NCBI GenBank assembly: GCA_003248775.1 | Contig: QFQX01000059.1 | Location: 1-27,249 of the forward strand | DNA: 27,249 nt | Source of the DNA: Shinella sp. | GTDB lineage: Bacteria; Pseudomonadota; Alphaproteobacteria; Rhizobiales; Rhizobiaceae | Direction: 5' to 3' | In this document: one piece after another, positions 1-7,618 of the stretch | Numbering within the stretch: position 1 is the stretch's first letter | Layout: the number at the start of each line of letters is the position of its first letter | Notes under the pieces: generated by a model | Databases searched by the model: none | Told to the model about the DNA's origin: nothing | What the model saw: only the letters and a program-made list of their open reading frames with translations | Position numbers and translations under genes: made by a program

Positions 1-243
1 CTTCGGGCGGCTATGGAGAGCGGAACCGGATCACCGCAGGCGGATATTCTCGTGCGGCCGCAGGATGTGGTTCGGGATGCGGAGGGCATCGCCTGCACTG
101 TGACGTCGGTTCTTTACGAGGGCGAGCGTTATGCCCTGCGTCTCGACATGCCGGATGGGCAGGCGCTGAGAGCCTATTCGCGGGAAGCGGCTTCTGTCGG
201 TGATCGGTTGCCGGTTGCCATTCGTGCGGCGTGGCGGCTTTAG
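1..243 (+). CDS. ABC transporter ATP-binding protein, C-terminal end (TOBE-like), partial
   Basis: The frame is open from the left edge, so only the last 80 residues of a longer protein are present. The segment VRPQDV, followed by a beta-rich stretch with LYEGERYALRLDMPDG, resembles the TOBE_2 domain found at the C-terminus of sugar, polyamine and iron importer ATPases (MalK/PotA/UgpC type). In that family TOBE follows the nucleotide-binding domain and helps regulation or substrate sensing at the cytoplasmic face of the importer. No Walker or signature motifs are visible because the ATPase part lies outside the window, so the substrate cannot be told. The gene ends before the palindromic repeat and is host chromosome. 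Confidence 0.7.
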   Translation, partial: LRAAMESGTGSPQADILVRPQDVVRDAEGIACTVTSVLYEGERYALRLDMPDGQALRAYSREAASVGDRLPVAIRAAWRL

Positions 244-259
244 TGCGATAAGTGTACTT

Positions 260-378
260 CCCTCATCCCTGTGCTTGTCACAGGGATCCAGCCGACGCGC
301 GTCTGCGCGGCGGAGAGAGTCCTTTCAGCCCAAGGACTTGGGCTGACCGGATTCCTGTGACGAGCACAGGAATGAGGG
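260..378. repeat. Palindromic intergenic repeat (RIME-like)
   Basis: The left arm (260-292) and right arm (343-378) are inverted copies built on CCTGTGCTTGTCACAGG and CCTGTGACGAGCACAGG, both ending in the CCCTCAT/ATGAGGG box. A smaller inverted repeat, CAGCCCAAGG/CTTGGGCTG, lies between them at 326-345. Such mosaic palindromes are known as dispersed intergenic elements in rhizobia. Family membership is inferred from layout only. It fills most of the gap between the ABC gene and the next CDS and may fold in the transcript. Confidence 0.7.
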
Positions 379-458
379 AGGGTGAAGGACGTGGCCCTAG
401 CTACTGGCGAGGCGGCGCGACACCAGCTAAGCTTCCCCTGCAGCAATAGGATTGATTC

Positions 459-1568
459 ATGTCGCTTCGGCTTGCCACCTTCAATATCGAGAATCTCCTC
501 ACCCGTTTCGATTTCACCGGCTTTCGCAACCAGACGCGGCGCGACAGGGCGATCCAGCTTTTCGATATCAGGGACGAGGCGACTTATCAGGCGCTGGAAA
601 GCGCGCGGATGGTGTCTTCCACCGACGATACGCGCCAGCTTTCGGCGCTCGCCATCGCCGATGCGGATGCCGATATTCTCTGCCTGCAGGAAGTGGACAA
701 CATGGCCGCGTTGCAGGCCTTTGAATATGGCTATCTCTACCGGATGGTCGGCAATGGCTACCTGCAGAAATATCTGGTCGAGGGTAATGACGGCCGCGGC
801 ATCGATGTCGCCGTCGTCATGCGCGAGGAGACGCGGGACGGTGACAGGATCGAGGTCGTCGACATCAAGAGCCATGCGGCGTTGACCTACCGCAATCTCG
901 ATCTCTTCAATCCGGAGCTGGCGGCGACCAACCAGATCGATGACAAAATCTTCAAACGGGATTGCCTGGAAATCGATCTGAGGATCGGCGGCAAGCCGCT
1001 GACGCTTTACGTCACGCATTTCAAATCCATGACCAATGCCCGCGATGCGGTCGACGCCCGGCTCGGCACCATGCCGATCCGCGAGGCGGAGGCGATGGCT
1101 GTTCGCCGTATCATTGAAAACCGCTGGGGTGTCGGCAATACCCGCAACAAGAATTTCGCGATCTGCGGCGATATGAACGACTATCAGGAACGTGTCGTGA
1201 TTTCCGGCGACAGGCGCAGCGGTTACAGCTTCGCGCCCGTCGAGGAGGAGCGCAGCGCGCTCGATATTTTCACGGCCGATGGTTTCGTGGTCAATCCGAT
1301 GATGCGCCGTGACGTCATGGATCGCTGGACGCTCTACCACTCACGCGGGCCGCAGGAGCAGCACCTGTGCCAGCTCGACTATATCTGGCTTTCGCCGCGC
1401 CTTGCGGAAACGAACGCCACGCATGTCCCCGAAATCATTCGCAATGGACAGCCATACCGCACGGTCTTCCCGCCGGGGCAGGCGGTGGAGCGTTACCCCC
1501 GCACCGGCTGGGACCGCCCGAAGGCTTCCGATCATTGCCCCGTGGTCATGACGCTGGATCTGATCTAG
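459..1568 (+). CDS. Endonuclease/exonuclease/phosphatase (EEP) family protein
   Basis: A 369-residue protein with the EEP fold signatures in order: LRLATFNIENL at the N-terminus, ILCLQEVDN near residue 75 (metal-binding Glu), VTHFKS near 182, ICGDMNDY near 230 (Asp/Asn) and SDHCPV at the C-terminus (catalytic Asp-His). The family includes DNase I-like nucleases and phosphodiesterases that hydrolyse phosphodiester bonds with a divalent metal. No signal peptide is evident, so a cytoplasmic location is likely. The start follows a weak AGGATTG about 8 bases upstream. It is convergent with the diguanylate cyclase gene. The substrate cannot be inferred from sequence alone. Host gene. Confidence 0.85.
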   Translation: MSLRLATFNIENLLTRFDFTGFRNQTRRDRAIQLFDIRDEATYQALESARMVSSTDDTRQLSALAIADADADILCLQEVDNMAALQAFEYGYLYRMVGNGYLQKYLVEGNDGRGIDVAVVMREETRDGDRIEVVDIKSHAALTYRNLDLFNPELAATNQIDDKIFKRDCLEIDLRIGGKPLTLYVTHFKSMTNARDAVDARLGTMPIREAEAMAVRRIIENRWGVGNTRNKNFAICGDMNDYQERVVISGDRRSGYSFAPVEEERSALDIFTADGFVVNPMMRRDVMDRWTLYHSRGPQEQHLCQLDYIWLSPRLAETNATHVPEIIRNGQPYRTVFPPGQAVERYPRTGWDRPKASDHCPVVMTLDLI

Positions 1569-1597
1569 GCGGCGCATCACCGTCGCCGGCGGGTCAC

Positions 1598-3337
1598 TCA
1601 GCCGTTCGCGGCCTTGGGGAAATAGGTTGCCCAGACCCGGTTGCGGCCCGCACGCTTGGCCTCGTAAAGCCGGTCATCGGCGATGGCGATCAACTCTTCC
1701 CAGCTGGTGATGGCCCGCACTTCCTGCCAGACCACGCCGAAACTGGCGGTGAGCGACAGGCCGCTCTGCTCATCGATGGTCTGGGCTTCGATCAGGCGGC
1801 GAAGACGGTCGGCGGTGGCCGTGGCCGTGGCGTGGCTGACATCCTGCAGCACGACGACGAATTCTTCGCCACCATATCGTGCCAGAATGTCGCCCTTGCG
1901 CAACGCGCTCCTTAGAAGGTTCGCCGTCTTTTGCAGCGCAAGGTCGCCCATGGCATGGCCGTGTCGGTCGTTGATCGACTTGAAATGGTCGATATCGATG
2001 ATCATCACGCCGAGTGCGTGATATTGTTCGTCGCCGGTCAGCAAGGCGCGAACAGCCTTTTCCAACGCGCGGCGGTTGAAGACGCCTGTCAGCGCATCGG
2101 TTTCGGACAGGGTGCGGAGCTGCTCGGCCAGGGCGCGCTGCTGCTTCTCCATTTCTCCCTTTTGACGAAGCTGCTCGCGCAGGAAATCCAGCTCCTCGAA
2201 CATTTTCTTCACTTCCGGGGCCACCTTGTCCGCATGCTTGCCCTCGGAAAGATCACCGGCGGCAATGGCGGCGATCTGCGCCTGGACGGATTGCATGGGC
2301 CGGAACAGCGCGGTCTTGTAAACGGATGTCAGTCGCAACAGCACCAAGACCGCGATGCCCGCGAGGAGGAGGGATGTTGCACCGTAGATCAGCGCCTCCT
2401 GCTTTCTCTTTTCGATCCGCGCACGCGTTTCGGACAGGATAAGGTCGCGTAACGTATCGGACGAACGCATACCGGCTATATAGTTCCTGGAGAATTCAAG
2501 AGCGCTCGGCTGAGCGGACGGCTGGGCCATCACGATGGTATTCTGCGCATAACGCAGCGCCTGGCCGAAATAATAGGTTTCGAGGTTGCGCAGCGCTCCG
2601 TCCAGTTGCGGTGTCGACAGATAGGCGGCGGTATAGTTGATCAGCGACGCTTTCAGTGACATCAGCCCCTGCATCTCGGTGTCGAATTTGGCGCGATAAC
2701 CGAGTTTTTCCTGCCTGTTCGCATTGAGGCTCATGATCACATAGGAACCGAGGCGGCCGATCCTGTCCCGCATGATGCCGGCGGTGCCTGTCAGCGCGAT
2801 GTCGATCGCCACATCGGGCGTTACCTTGATGATGGCGCGCGCCGCCCTGCCGCGCAGCATGTTGACGCTGTCCGCCGCCTTGAACATCGATGAAATCGCG
2901 TTGGACATTGGGCCGTGGTTGCGTACGTCAGGGGGGAGCGCGACAACCTGATCGACCAGCTCCCGTGATTGCCTGAGCCTCTGGCGGGTTTCAGCAAGTG
3001 ACGCCGCCAGTTCAGGCTGTGTCTTGATATCGTCGGTGAAGTATCTCTCCAGTTCCGACAGCTTGTCGTCCGTTGCCTTGCGTGCGGTGGCAAGCCCCTC
3101 GACCAGCCTTGCATCCGGCACGGAGGCGCCCATCAGATTGTTGGCGGGCCCGCGCTCGGCCGAGACCAGCCATGCGGACTGGAGAGCGGTTTCGAAGCGG
3201 GTGAGCTGCGCCGCATTGGTGCGATAACGCAGATAATTGTAGACGCTGGGCAGCGCGGCAAGGGTCGCCAGCAGGATAGAGCTTACGGCGATGATGATCG
3301 TGCCTGTCAGCTGGACTTTCTGTATGCTCGCGCGCAT
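1598..3337 (-). CDS. Membrane-bound GGDEF diguanylate cyclase
   Basis: A 579-residue protein from ATG 3337; a GTG at 3355 would add 6 residues but has no clear ribosome site. There is an N-terminal membrane helix (LTGTIIIAVSSILLATL), a long periplasmic-type helical sensor region of about 280 residues, a second membrane helix (LIYGATSLLLAGIAVLVLL), a HAMP-like linker and coiled coil, then a GGDEF domain. The active-site motif is GGEEF near residue 490, and an RKGD inhibitory site sits five residues before it. The enzyme should therefore make cyclic di-GMP from GTP and be product-inhibited. No EAL domain is present. It is the last host protein gene before the prophage. Confidence 0.92.
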   Translation of the reverse strand: MRASIQKVQLTGTIIIAVSSILLATLAALPSVYNYLRYRTNAAQLTRFETALQSAWLVSAERGPANNLMGASVPDARLVEGLATARKATDDKLSELERYFTDDIKTQPELAASLAETRQRLRQSRELVDQVVALPPDVRNHGPMSNAISSMFKAADSVNMLRGRAARAIIKVTPDVAIDIALTGTAGIMRDRIGRLGSYVIMSLNANRQEKLGYRAKFDTEMQGLMSLKASLINYTAAYLSTPQLDGALRNLETYYFGQALRYAQNTIVMAQPSAQPSALEFSRNYIAGMRSSDTLRDLILSETRARIEKRKQEALIYGATSLLLAGIAVLVLLRLTSVYKTALFRPMQSVQAQIAAIAAGDLSEGKHADKVAPEVKKMFEELDFLREQLRQKGEMEKQQRALAEQLRTLSETDALTGVFNRRALEKAVRALLTGDEQYHALGVMIIDIDHFKSINDRHGHAMGDLALQKTANLLRSALRKGDILARYGGEEFVVVLQDVSHATATATADRLRRLIEAQTIDEQSGLSLTASFGVVWQEVRAITSWEELIAIADDRLYEAKRAGRNRVWATYFPKAANG

Positions 3338-3549
3338 CTGAAGAGTTGTTCTCACTGGAATGGTTATGTTTCATCGCCATTTTAACGGCGCTGCGTAAAT
3401 ACTTCGCTTATTTTCCGGGCCTTTTGCGGCAATCGCCGCCCTGCCGACCTCGCTGGGTCCACTATGTGGAAAAGCGCCCTGCCAAAGCGATATAGCTAGT
3501 TTTTACTTTACACCAAGTCAGAATCTGATAGTTGGCAAGGCACTGGCTT

Positions 3550-3634
<85 letters not shown>

Positions 3635-4666
3635 CTAACGCGTTCCCTTGCTGATGGCGTCAATGACCTCCTGTCCAGCAAGATAATGACGCCGAATAAT
3701 TCCTTCAGCTTCCTCCCGAGAATGGCCAGAGATCTCCGCAATTAGCTGGACCTTGTCCTCATGCGAGCGGTTCAGGTGCGCGTATGCGTAGGTAATAGCC
3801 GTACCTCGCAAGTCGTGGAACGTAACGCCCTTGATCTTCAGTCGCGCCATCTCTTTGCGCCAGGATGACTTGAAGCCACTGGCCGTCCAGTTCTGGCCGA
3901 AGGAGTTCACCAGGACGCGCTGGCGGCCGCTGTCTTTGGCGTCCTGCAATATCGGCAGGATTGCAGGGGCGGCTGTAATGCGCACGCGCGCACCAGTCTT
4001 TCCCTGCTTAATCGAGACGCGCTGTCCATCGAACGCGATCATGGGCATCGTAAGGATGTCAGCCTGCCGCTGCATGGTCCAGAGGGCAATGCAGGCCACG
4101 TTTCTGATGTGCGGCGCAGCTTTAGTTAGCACGGTATTGATCTGGTCCATAGTCCAGACGCAATCGCGCCTGGTGCCCTCGTGAAGATGCTCGACGCGCT
4201 CTAGAGGGTTGCGGAGGATGATTTCGTTATCCTTTGCCCACGCGAACACGCGCGCCAGCAGCCCCAGATGCATGTCAGCGGAGCGAGGAGCGTCCTTCAT
4301 CGTGTCTCGCCACTCGATAAAGCGTTTCCGGCTTCCACGGGCCTCTACGGCCTCAAGCCGCAAATCCCGGAACTTGTTTTCGATCACGCCAAACATGCGC
4401 TCGTAGTCTTTCCGGGTAGTGACCGCGAGCTTCTTGTATTTCGCAGTGGCTCGGAAGTCGGCGATCAAAGATCCGACCGTTCCCTGATAAGTGAACTTTT
4501 CTCGGTCCTTTGTCAGCCGGATAAACTCGGCAGTGAAAGCTTTAGTGCCGGGCTTCGAAGTCATGCGCGGCGCCCCTTTACCGCGCCATGCATAGTAGTA
4601 CGTGACCGTCGAGCCATCAGCGAGTTTGGCTTTAACCTCGTGCACGCCCACCAGCTTTCCTTCCAT
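3635..4666 (-). CDS. int: Phage tyrosine recombinase (integrase)
   Basis: A 343-residue protein from ATG 4666, chosen because GGAGGG lies 9 bases upstream and the longer frame has low-complexity residues before it. The N-terminus is a small arm-binding-type segment (KAKLADGSTVTYYYAWRGKG), followed by a SAM-like core-binding domain at about 60-150 and the catalytic domain from about 170. All catalytic residues are visible: R200 in WTMQRQADIL, H284 and R287 in HDLRGTA, H315 in SGHSREEA, and nucleophile Y328 in RRHYLAG. It would integrate and excise the phage at the tRNA-Thr gene. It overlaps the upstream small gene by 35 bases and is last in the leftward operon, as int is in lambda. Confidence 0.95.
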   Translation of the reverse strand: MEGKLVGVHEVKAKLADGSTVTYYYAWRGKGAPRMTSKPGTKAFTAEFIRLTKDREKFTYQGTVGSLIADFRATAKYKKLAVTTRKDYERMFGVIENKFRDLRLEAVEARGSRKRFIEWRDTMKDAPRSADMHLGLLARVFAWAKDNEIILRNPLERVEHLHEGTRRDCVWTMDQINTVLTKAAPHIRNVACIALWTMQRQADILTMPMIAFDGQRVSIKQGKTGARVRITAAPAILPILQDAKDSGRQRVLVNSFGQNWTASGFKSSWRKEMARLKIKGVTFHDLRGTAITYAYAHLNRSHEDKVQLIAEISGHSREEAEGIIRRHYLAGQEVIDAISKGTR

Positions 4667-4844
4667 TTTCCCAGTCCCTCCAAGCCTTCTCGCCGGCATC
4701 ATCTTCACGATCGACAACAGCGAAACTCTTGGGGGCGAATTCAATCTCGCCTGACGGGTGCATGATGACCCGGACGTTGTGCGCTGCTGCAGCTGATGCA
4801 GCATCCGCAATTTCGGATTTTGTGTAAGTGCGGGCTCTGCTCAT
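4632..4844 (-). CDS. Small protein preceding integrase (possible excision/DNA-binding factor)
   Basis: A 70-residue protein beginning MSRARTYTKSEIADAASAA, with a helix that could belong to a small DNA-binding fold, then a short beta region (VRVIMHPSGEIEFAP) and a charged, basic C-terminus (WENGRKAGGRARG). It lies directly upstream of the integrase and overlaps its start by 35 bases, implying translational coupling. The position is that of an excisionase, but no excisionase motif is recognised with certainty, so the function is inferred from context only. Confidence 0.7.
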   Translation of the reverse strand: MSRARTYTKSEIADAASAAAAHNVRVIMHPSGEIEFAPKSFAVVDREDDAGEKAWRDWENGRKAGGRARG

Positions 4845-5061
4845 GGAGTGTTGTCCACATTGTTTCCACAGGGCGGAGACAGAAGCTTATTTGCTTCTCG
4901 GTAGGTTCCCTTGGCTTCACTGAGATTCATCGGTTTCCCTCCGCCCTCTTTTGCGGGGATGGGGTTTTATAGATGGGCACAGCGGTAGACCCTTGCGCCA
5001 ACGGAGACTGCTTGCAATCCCGACGCCCATCTGCAACTTTGTGCTGAAGCCGGGGGCGCAA
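4845..5061. other. Non-coding gap with short inverted repeat
   Basis: This 217-base divergent intergenic region separates the integrase pair from a rightward gene. It holds an inverted repeat AGAAGC-N6-GCTTCT at 4881-4898 that could be a regulatory site or part of the integrase arm-site region. No strong promoter is apparent. Both flanking genes must start transcription here or upstream. Confidence 0.35.
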
Positions 5062-5388
5062 ATGGAACTGAAAGACTTCATCAAAGCGACGTTCATTGAA
5101 ATTATCGATGGAGTGAAAGAAGCGCGCGACACTGGCGACGATGCGAGTGGTATCGCGAGCAACATGCGGAATCGGATCGACAAGCTCGGGCCTGGCCTCA
5201 TGCAAGACAACAACGGCGCACTCTACTCGGTCGTTGAGTTCGATGTCGCCGTTACAGCATCGACAAAAGTTGATGGATCCGGGGGCGTCAACGTGATGGC
5301 CTTCAAATTGACAGGCGGCGGCACAGCTGAAGACCAGACAGTGTCCCGAGTGAAGTTTTCGATCCCTATGCGTTTCAATGTTTACTAA
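5062..5388 (+). CDS. Small hypothetical protein, MELKDFI/VSRVKFSIP type (Trypco-like?)
   Basis: A 108-residue protein starting at ATG 5062 (GGGGG about 6 bases upstream); the open frame further upstream looks non-coding. The N-terminal helix MELKDFIKATFIEIIDGVKEA is followed by a beta region with VVEFDVAVTA and, after a glycine-rich turn, VSRVKFSIP. This pattern resembles a common bacterial family of lone small proteins, possibly related to the trypsin-co-occurring (Trypco) domains implicated in conflict systems. That link is a recollection of pattern and is uncertain. The gene runs against the leftward operon, as an accessory (moron-type) gene often does, and overlaps the 3' end of the next leftward gene by 4 bases. 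Confidence 0.7.
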   Translation: MELKDFIKATFIEIIDGVKEARDTGDDASGIASNMRNRIDKLGPGLMQDNNGALYSVVEFDVAVTASTKVDGSGGVNVMAFKLTGGGTAEDQTVSRVKFSIPMRFNVY

Positions 5389-5645
5389 TCGCATCGGGTT
5401 TTCCTGACTGCGAATACCCGGCGGAAGTGGTGAGCGTATGCGCCGACCGCCTTCCAGTAAGCCGCCATCGGGCCTTTGTTCTTGATCCATGATTGCTGAG
5501 CGCGCGCACGGGCGTCTTTGACCAGGTCGCCGAGAATGTCGGCTACTAATTGCCGGGTCTCTGGCGGAAGCTCGTCCAATCGTTTCACAGCTGGCAGCGA
5601 AAGTACTGGGTTGCGCACCTCACGGCGGTTGCTACGATTGCTCAT
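5385..5645 (-). CDS. Hypothetical phage protein
   Basis: An 86-residue protein with an N-terminal basic stretch (SNRSNRREVR) and a helical body, LPAVKRLDELPPETRQ followed by LVADILGDLVKDARARAQQ. No known domain is recognised. It sits between two rightward small genes, converging with the one ending at 5388 (4-base overlap) and diverging from the one starting at 5672, with a 26-base gap that leaves room only for overlapping promoters. Codon use looks coding and aromatic residues are conserved-looking (WIKNKGPMAAYWKAVGAYAH). Function unknown. Confidence 0.65.
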   Translation of the reverse strand: MSNRSNRREVRNPVLSLPAVKRLDELPPETRQLVADILGDLVKDARARAQQSWIKNKGPMAAYWKAVGAYAHHFRRVFAVRKTRCD

Positions 5646-5671
5646 TGGAGTACCGTTGCGAGGTAGGGGCT

Positions 5672-5911
5672 ATGGCTACAAGATACGTTGACTTGCGGGG
5701 AAGGCCGAATTTGGTCGATGAGAGGTCGAGGTTGATCGCGCTTGCGATGCTTCATGGCGTCGAGACGAATCCGAACGTGAGTCAAGCAGGCGTGATGCTC
5801 TACGGAGATGAGGGGCAGATAAATCTTCTCCTTCATCACTACGACGGTAGAGATGTTCCGGCGCGACCATATGATCCTGACCAGATTGGCGATGTCGGTG
5901 AGGAGACATGA
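5672..5911 (+). CDS. Hypothetical small protein
   Basis: A 79-residue protein from ATG 5672, chosen because GAGGTAGG lies about 7 bases upstream; an earlier ATG at 5645 in the same frame lacks a ribosome site. The sequence MATRYVDLRGRPNLVDERSR, then LIALAMLHGVETNPN, suggests a compact alpha/beta protein with an acidic C-terminus. No family is recognised. It converges with the leftward gene ending at 5914 (2-base gap). Its orientation opposite to the operon suggests an accessory insertion. It may be expressed from the lysogen. Confidence 0.55.
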   Translation: MATRYVDLRGRPNLVDERSRLIALAMLHGVETNPNVSQAGVMLYGDEGQINLLLHHYDGRDVPARPYDPDQIGDVGEET

Positions 5912-5913
5912 TT

Positions 5914-6489
5914 TCATTCGGAGCATCCCCTCGCATTCGTCTGCGGCGATGGGTTGGTGCAGTTGCCGCAGATCGTTGATAGTCCGCCGGGGAAGAACGG
6001 ACCTATGCGGCCGGTACCGCCACAGCCAGGGCAGGTATCGCTGTCGTCTGGTTCGGCGTTCACTCCCAAATCGGCAGCTGTTACGTCGGGTTCTATTTCC
6101 GTCTGGCCAGTAACTGCAGGGGAAAGCGCGCCTGCGATGGTAGCTTCAAGCGCCTGTGCTTCTTCTGGGGTGGCGACCTCGAAGTAGGGGTGTGACTTGC
6201 CTTCGTTGTCGATCACTTCCAGCTCATGTAACTGGAGAAAGCCGCCTAGCGTCCAGTTGCACGGCCTCCCGTCCGGCTGCTCGCGCGGGCTCTCTGCGCC
6301 CATTACGCGGCCAACGCATGAAAAACCGACATACCTTTCTGCCATTTCCGCGTCGATACCTGCCCGCGTGAAGCTGGTGATGGATTGCACTGTTTTGCAC
6401 ATGGGGCATTTAAAGGCCGCGTGTTTGCGGTCCGATGCGCCTTGGGCCTTGAGCCGGCGGCGAAATTCGTCGAGTTTGATTGTTTCCAT
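5914..6489 (-). CDS. VVA0879-like phage protein with two zinc-binding regions
   Basis: A 191-residue protein. The N-terminal part METIKLDEFRRRLKAQG, then FKCPMCKTVQS, a VGFSCVGR block and NWTLGGFLQLHELEV matches the layout I recall for the phage VVA0879 family of unknown function. The C-terminal region adds a DnaJ-like cysteine cluster CPGCGGTGR...CGNC at about 153-177, expected to bind zinc. The start codon overlaps the stop of the upstream gene (TAATG), so translation is coupled. Its role in the phage cycle is unknown; the zinc modules suggest nucleic-acid or protein binding. Confidence 0.75.
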   Translation of the reverse strand: METIKLDEFRRRLKAQGASDRKHAAFKCPMCKTVQSITSFTRAGIDAEMAERYVGFSCVGRVMGAESPREQPDGRPCNWTLGGFLQLHELEVIDNEGKSHPYFEVATPEEAQALEATIAGALSPAVTGQTEIEPDVTAADLGVNAEPDDSDTCPGCGGTGRIGPFFPGGLSTICGNCTNPSPQTNARGCSE

Positions 6490-7034
6490 TAGAGGTGCGC
6501 CTCCAGGGCTACCATGACATGGCGGTGCACGACTGCTTCCAAATCTTTCATTGTGATTGAGATCGTATCTTCGGCGCCCGGATCGGCTGGACCGTCGATC
6601 TCGCAGGCGGCGGTCACAATCCGCGCAGCCAGGTGATCAACGTTTAGGCTCTCTCGCTTGGAGATGAATTGCTTCAGCTCGGCCTCTGCCGCCTCTGCGC
6701 GTGCACGCTGTGTGCGAATTTCTGCGTAAGGGTCGGTCTCCATCTTGTTGATGTCGCCCTTTGGCAGCATCGCGTCGAAAGACCAGCGATCCATATGATC
6801 GAGCATGTCGCGCAGCCAGTCACGATGGTTCGTGCTACCGAGATAGACGCGGTCACCCTCGTCATCAAGGTGATCAAAGATCTCTTGGATGCGACTGCGG
6901 GCGGCGTCGAGAAGCGCGACAATCGACTGGTACTTACCTTTCAGGTTGTTCCGCTCGGCCTCTCCTGCGGCCAGCCCTTCATCGTAACCTGTTTGGCGCG
7001 CAGCTCTCCTGCGATGCAAATGAGATTTCGTCAT
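6489..7034 (-). CDS. Hypothetical phage protein with coiled-coil segments
   Basis: A 181-residue, largely helical, charged protein. GAGGGCGGGCGA precedes its ATG and the start overlaps the upstream stop by four bases (ATGA). Two helical stretches are apparent, AERNNLKGKYQSIVALLDAA and RTQRARAEAAEAELKQFIS, with a phospho-acceptor-free acidic tail. No catalytic motif or known domain is seen. It belongs to the block of accessory genes between the beta clamp and the integrase; nothing in the sequence points to a specific function. Confidence 0.7.
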   Translation of the reverse strand: MTKSHLHRRRAARQTGYDEGLAAGEAERNNLKGKYQSIVALLDAARSRIQEIFDHLDDEGDRVYLGSTNHRDWLRDMLDHMDRWSFDAMLPKGDINKMETDPYAEIRTQRARAEAAEAELKQFISKRESLNVDHLAARIVTAACEIDGPADPGAEDTISITMKDLEAVVHRHVMVALEAHL

Positions 7035-7618
7035 TCGCCCGCCCTCCGCAGTGCATAGTAAGTCTCAAGGAAGGCTTCGGCGGCGCCGTGCGGATCCTGC
7101 CACGGGAAGATCTCCGGTTCGAACGGCTGGATTCCGCTTAGCATGCCCCACTTTTCGCCACGGGTTGGCATCAGGTCGCGCTGTTCTGTGGCCAGCATCC
7201 GTAGGTCAAGATGCTTGATGTAAGCCGGATCGCGAACAAAAATACCGAAGTGCGAGAGGCCAGCACTTTCACACCGCTTCTCGATCCGCTTGTAATCGGG
7301 GCATTGCGATTTGAGCGGCGCATTCATATCGCCGCATGTCGCTTCACCGACCTCGTGCAGCAAGGCGGCAAGCTTGTGACCTGGGTCGGCATGGCCAGCC
7401 ATGATGACGCAATGCTGCGAGATCGGATAATAGACGCGCTTGCCTGTGCGACGGCTTACGCAATGACCGGTGAAGCGGGACTGGAAGGATAGGCTGTAAG
7501 CCACATCCTCAATCGTCAGCTCTGCGGCTTCCGGATTGTCGAAGTCAAAATACGTGCCAGATCCGAGAAGGATAGTCGGACCGATGATGCGGTGGACAGG
7601 TGCTGCAAGCTCAGTCAT
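7031..7618 (-). CDS. HD-family phosphohydrolase-like protein with HE in place of HD
   Basis: A 195-residue protein from ATG 7618, whose start overlaps the clamp stop (TGATG). It follows the pattern of short phage/rhizobial phosphohydrolases (YfbR-like, nucleotide-acting): YFDFDNPE, IEDVAYSLS, a histidine in YPISQHCVIMAGH (H69), then LLHEVGEATCGDMNAPLK (H88-E89, E92, D97), and a late aspartate in HLDLRMLATEQRD (D138). In the family the doublet is His-Asp; here it is His-Glu, which replaces a usual metal ligand. The enzyme would act on (deoxy)nucleoside phosphates if active. The position next to a replication gene fits a nucleotide-pool role. Activity is uncertain because of the substitution. 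Confidence 0.75.
   Translation of the reverse strand: MTELAAPVHRIIGPTILLGSGTYFDFDNPEAAELTIEDVAYSLSFQSRFTGHCVSRRTGKRVYYPISQHCVIMAGHADPGHKLAALLHEVGEATCGDMNAPLKSQCPDYKRIEKRCESAGLSHFGIFVRDPAYIKHLDLRMLATEQRDLMPTRGEKWGMLSGIQPFEPEIFPWQDPHGAAEAFLETYYALRRAGE

Noticed and set aside
240..1340. Open frame of 366 codons on the minus strand opposite the EEP-family gene
   Set aside because: The opposite strand has all EEP motifs; this frame also runs through the palindromic repeat.
4927..5490. Minus-strand frame of 187 codons
   Set aside because: Lies opposite the MELKDFI-type gene and in a different frame from the supported leftward gene at 5385-5645.
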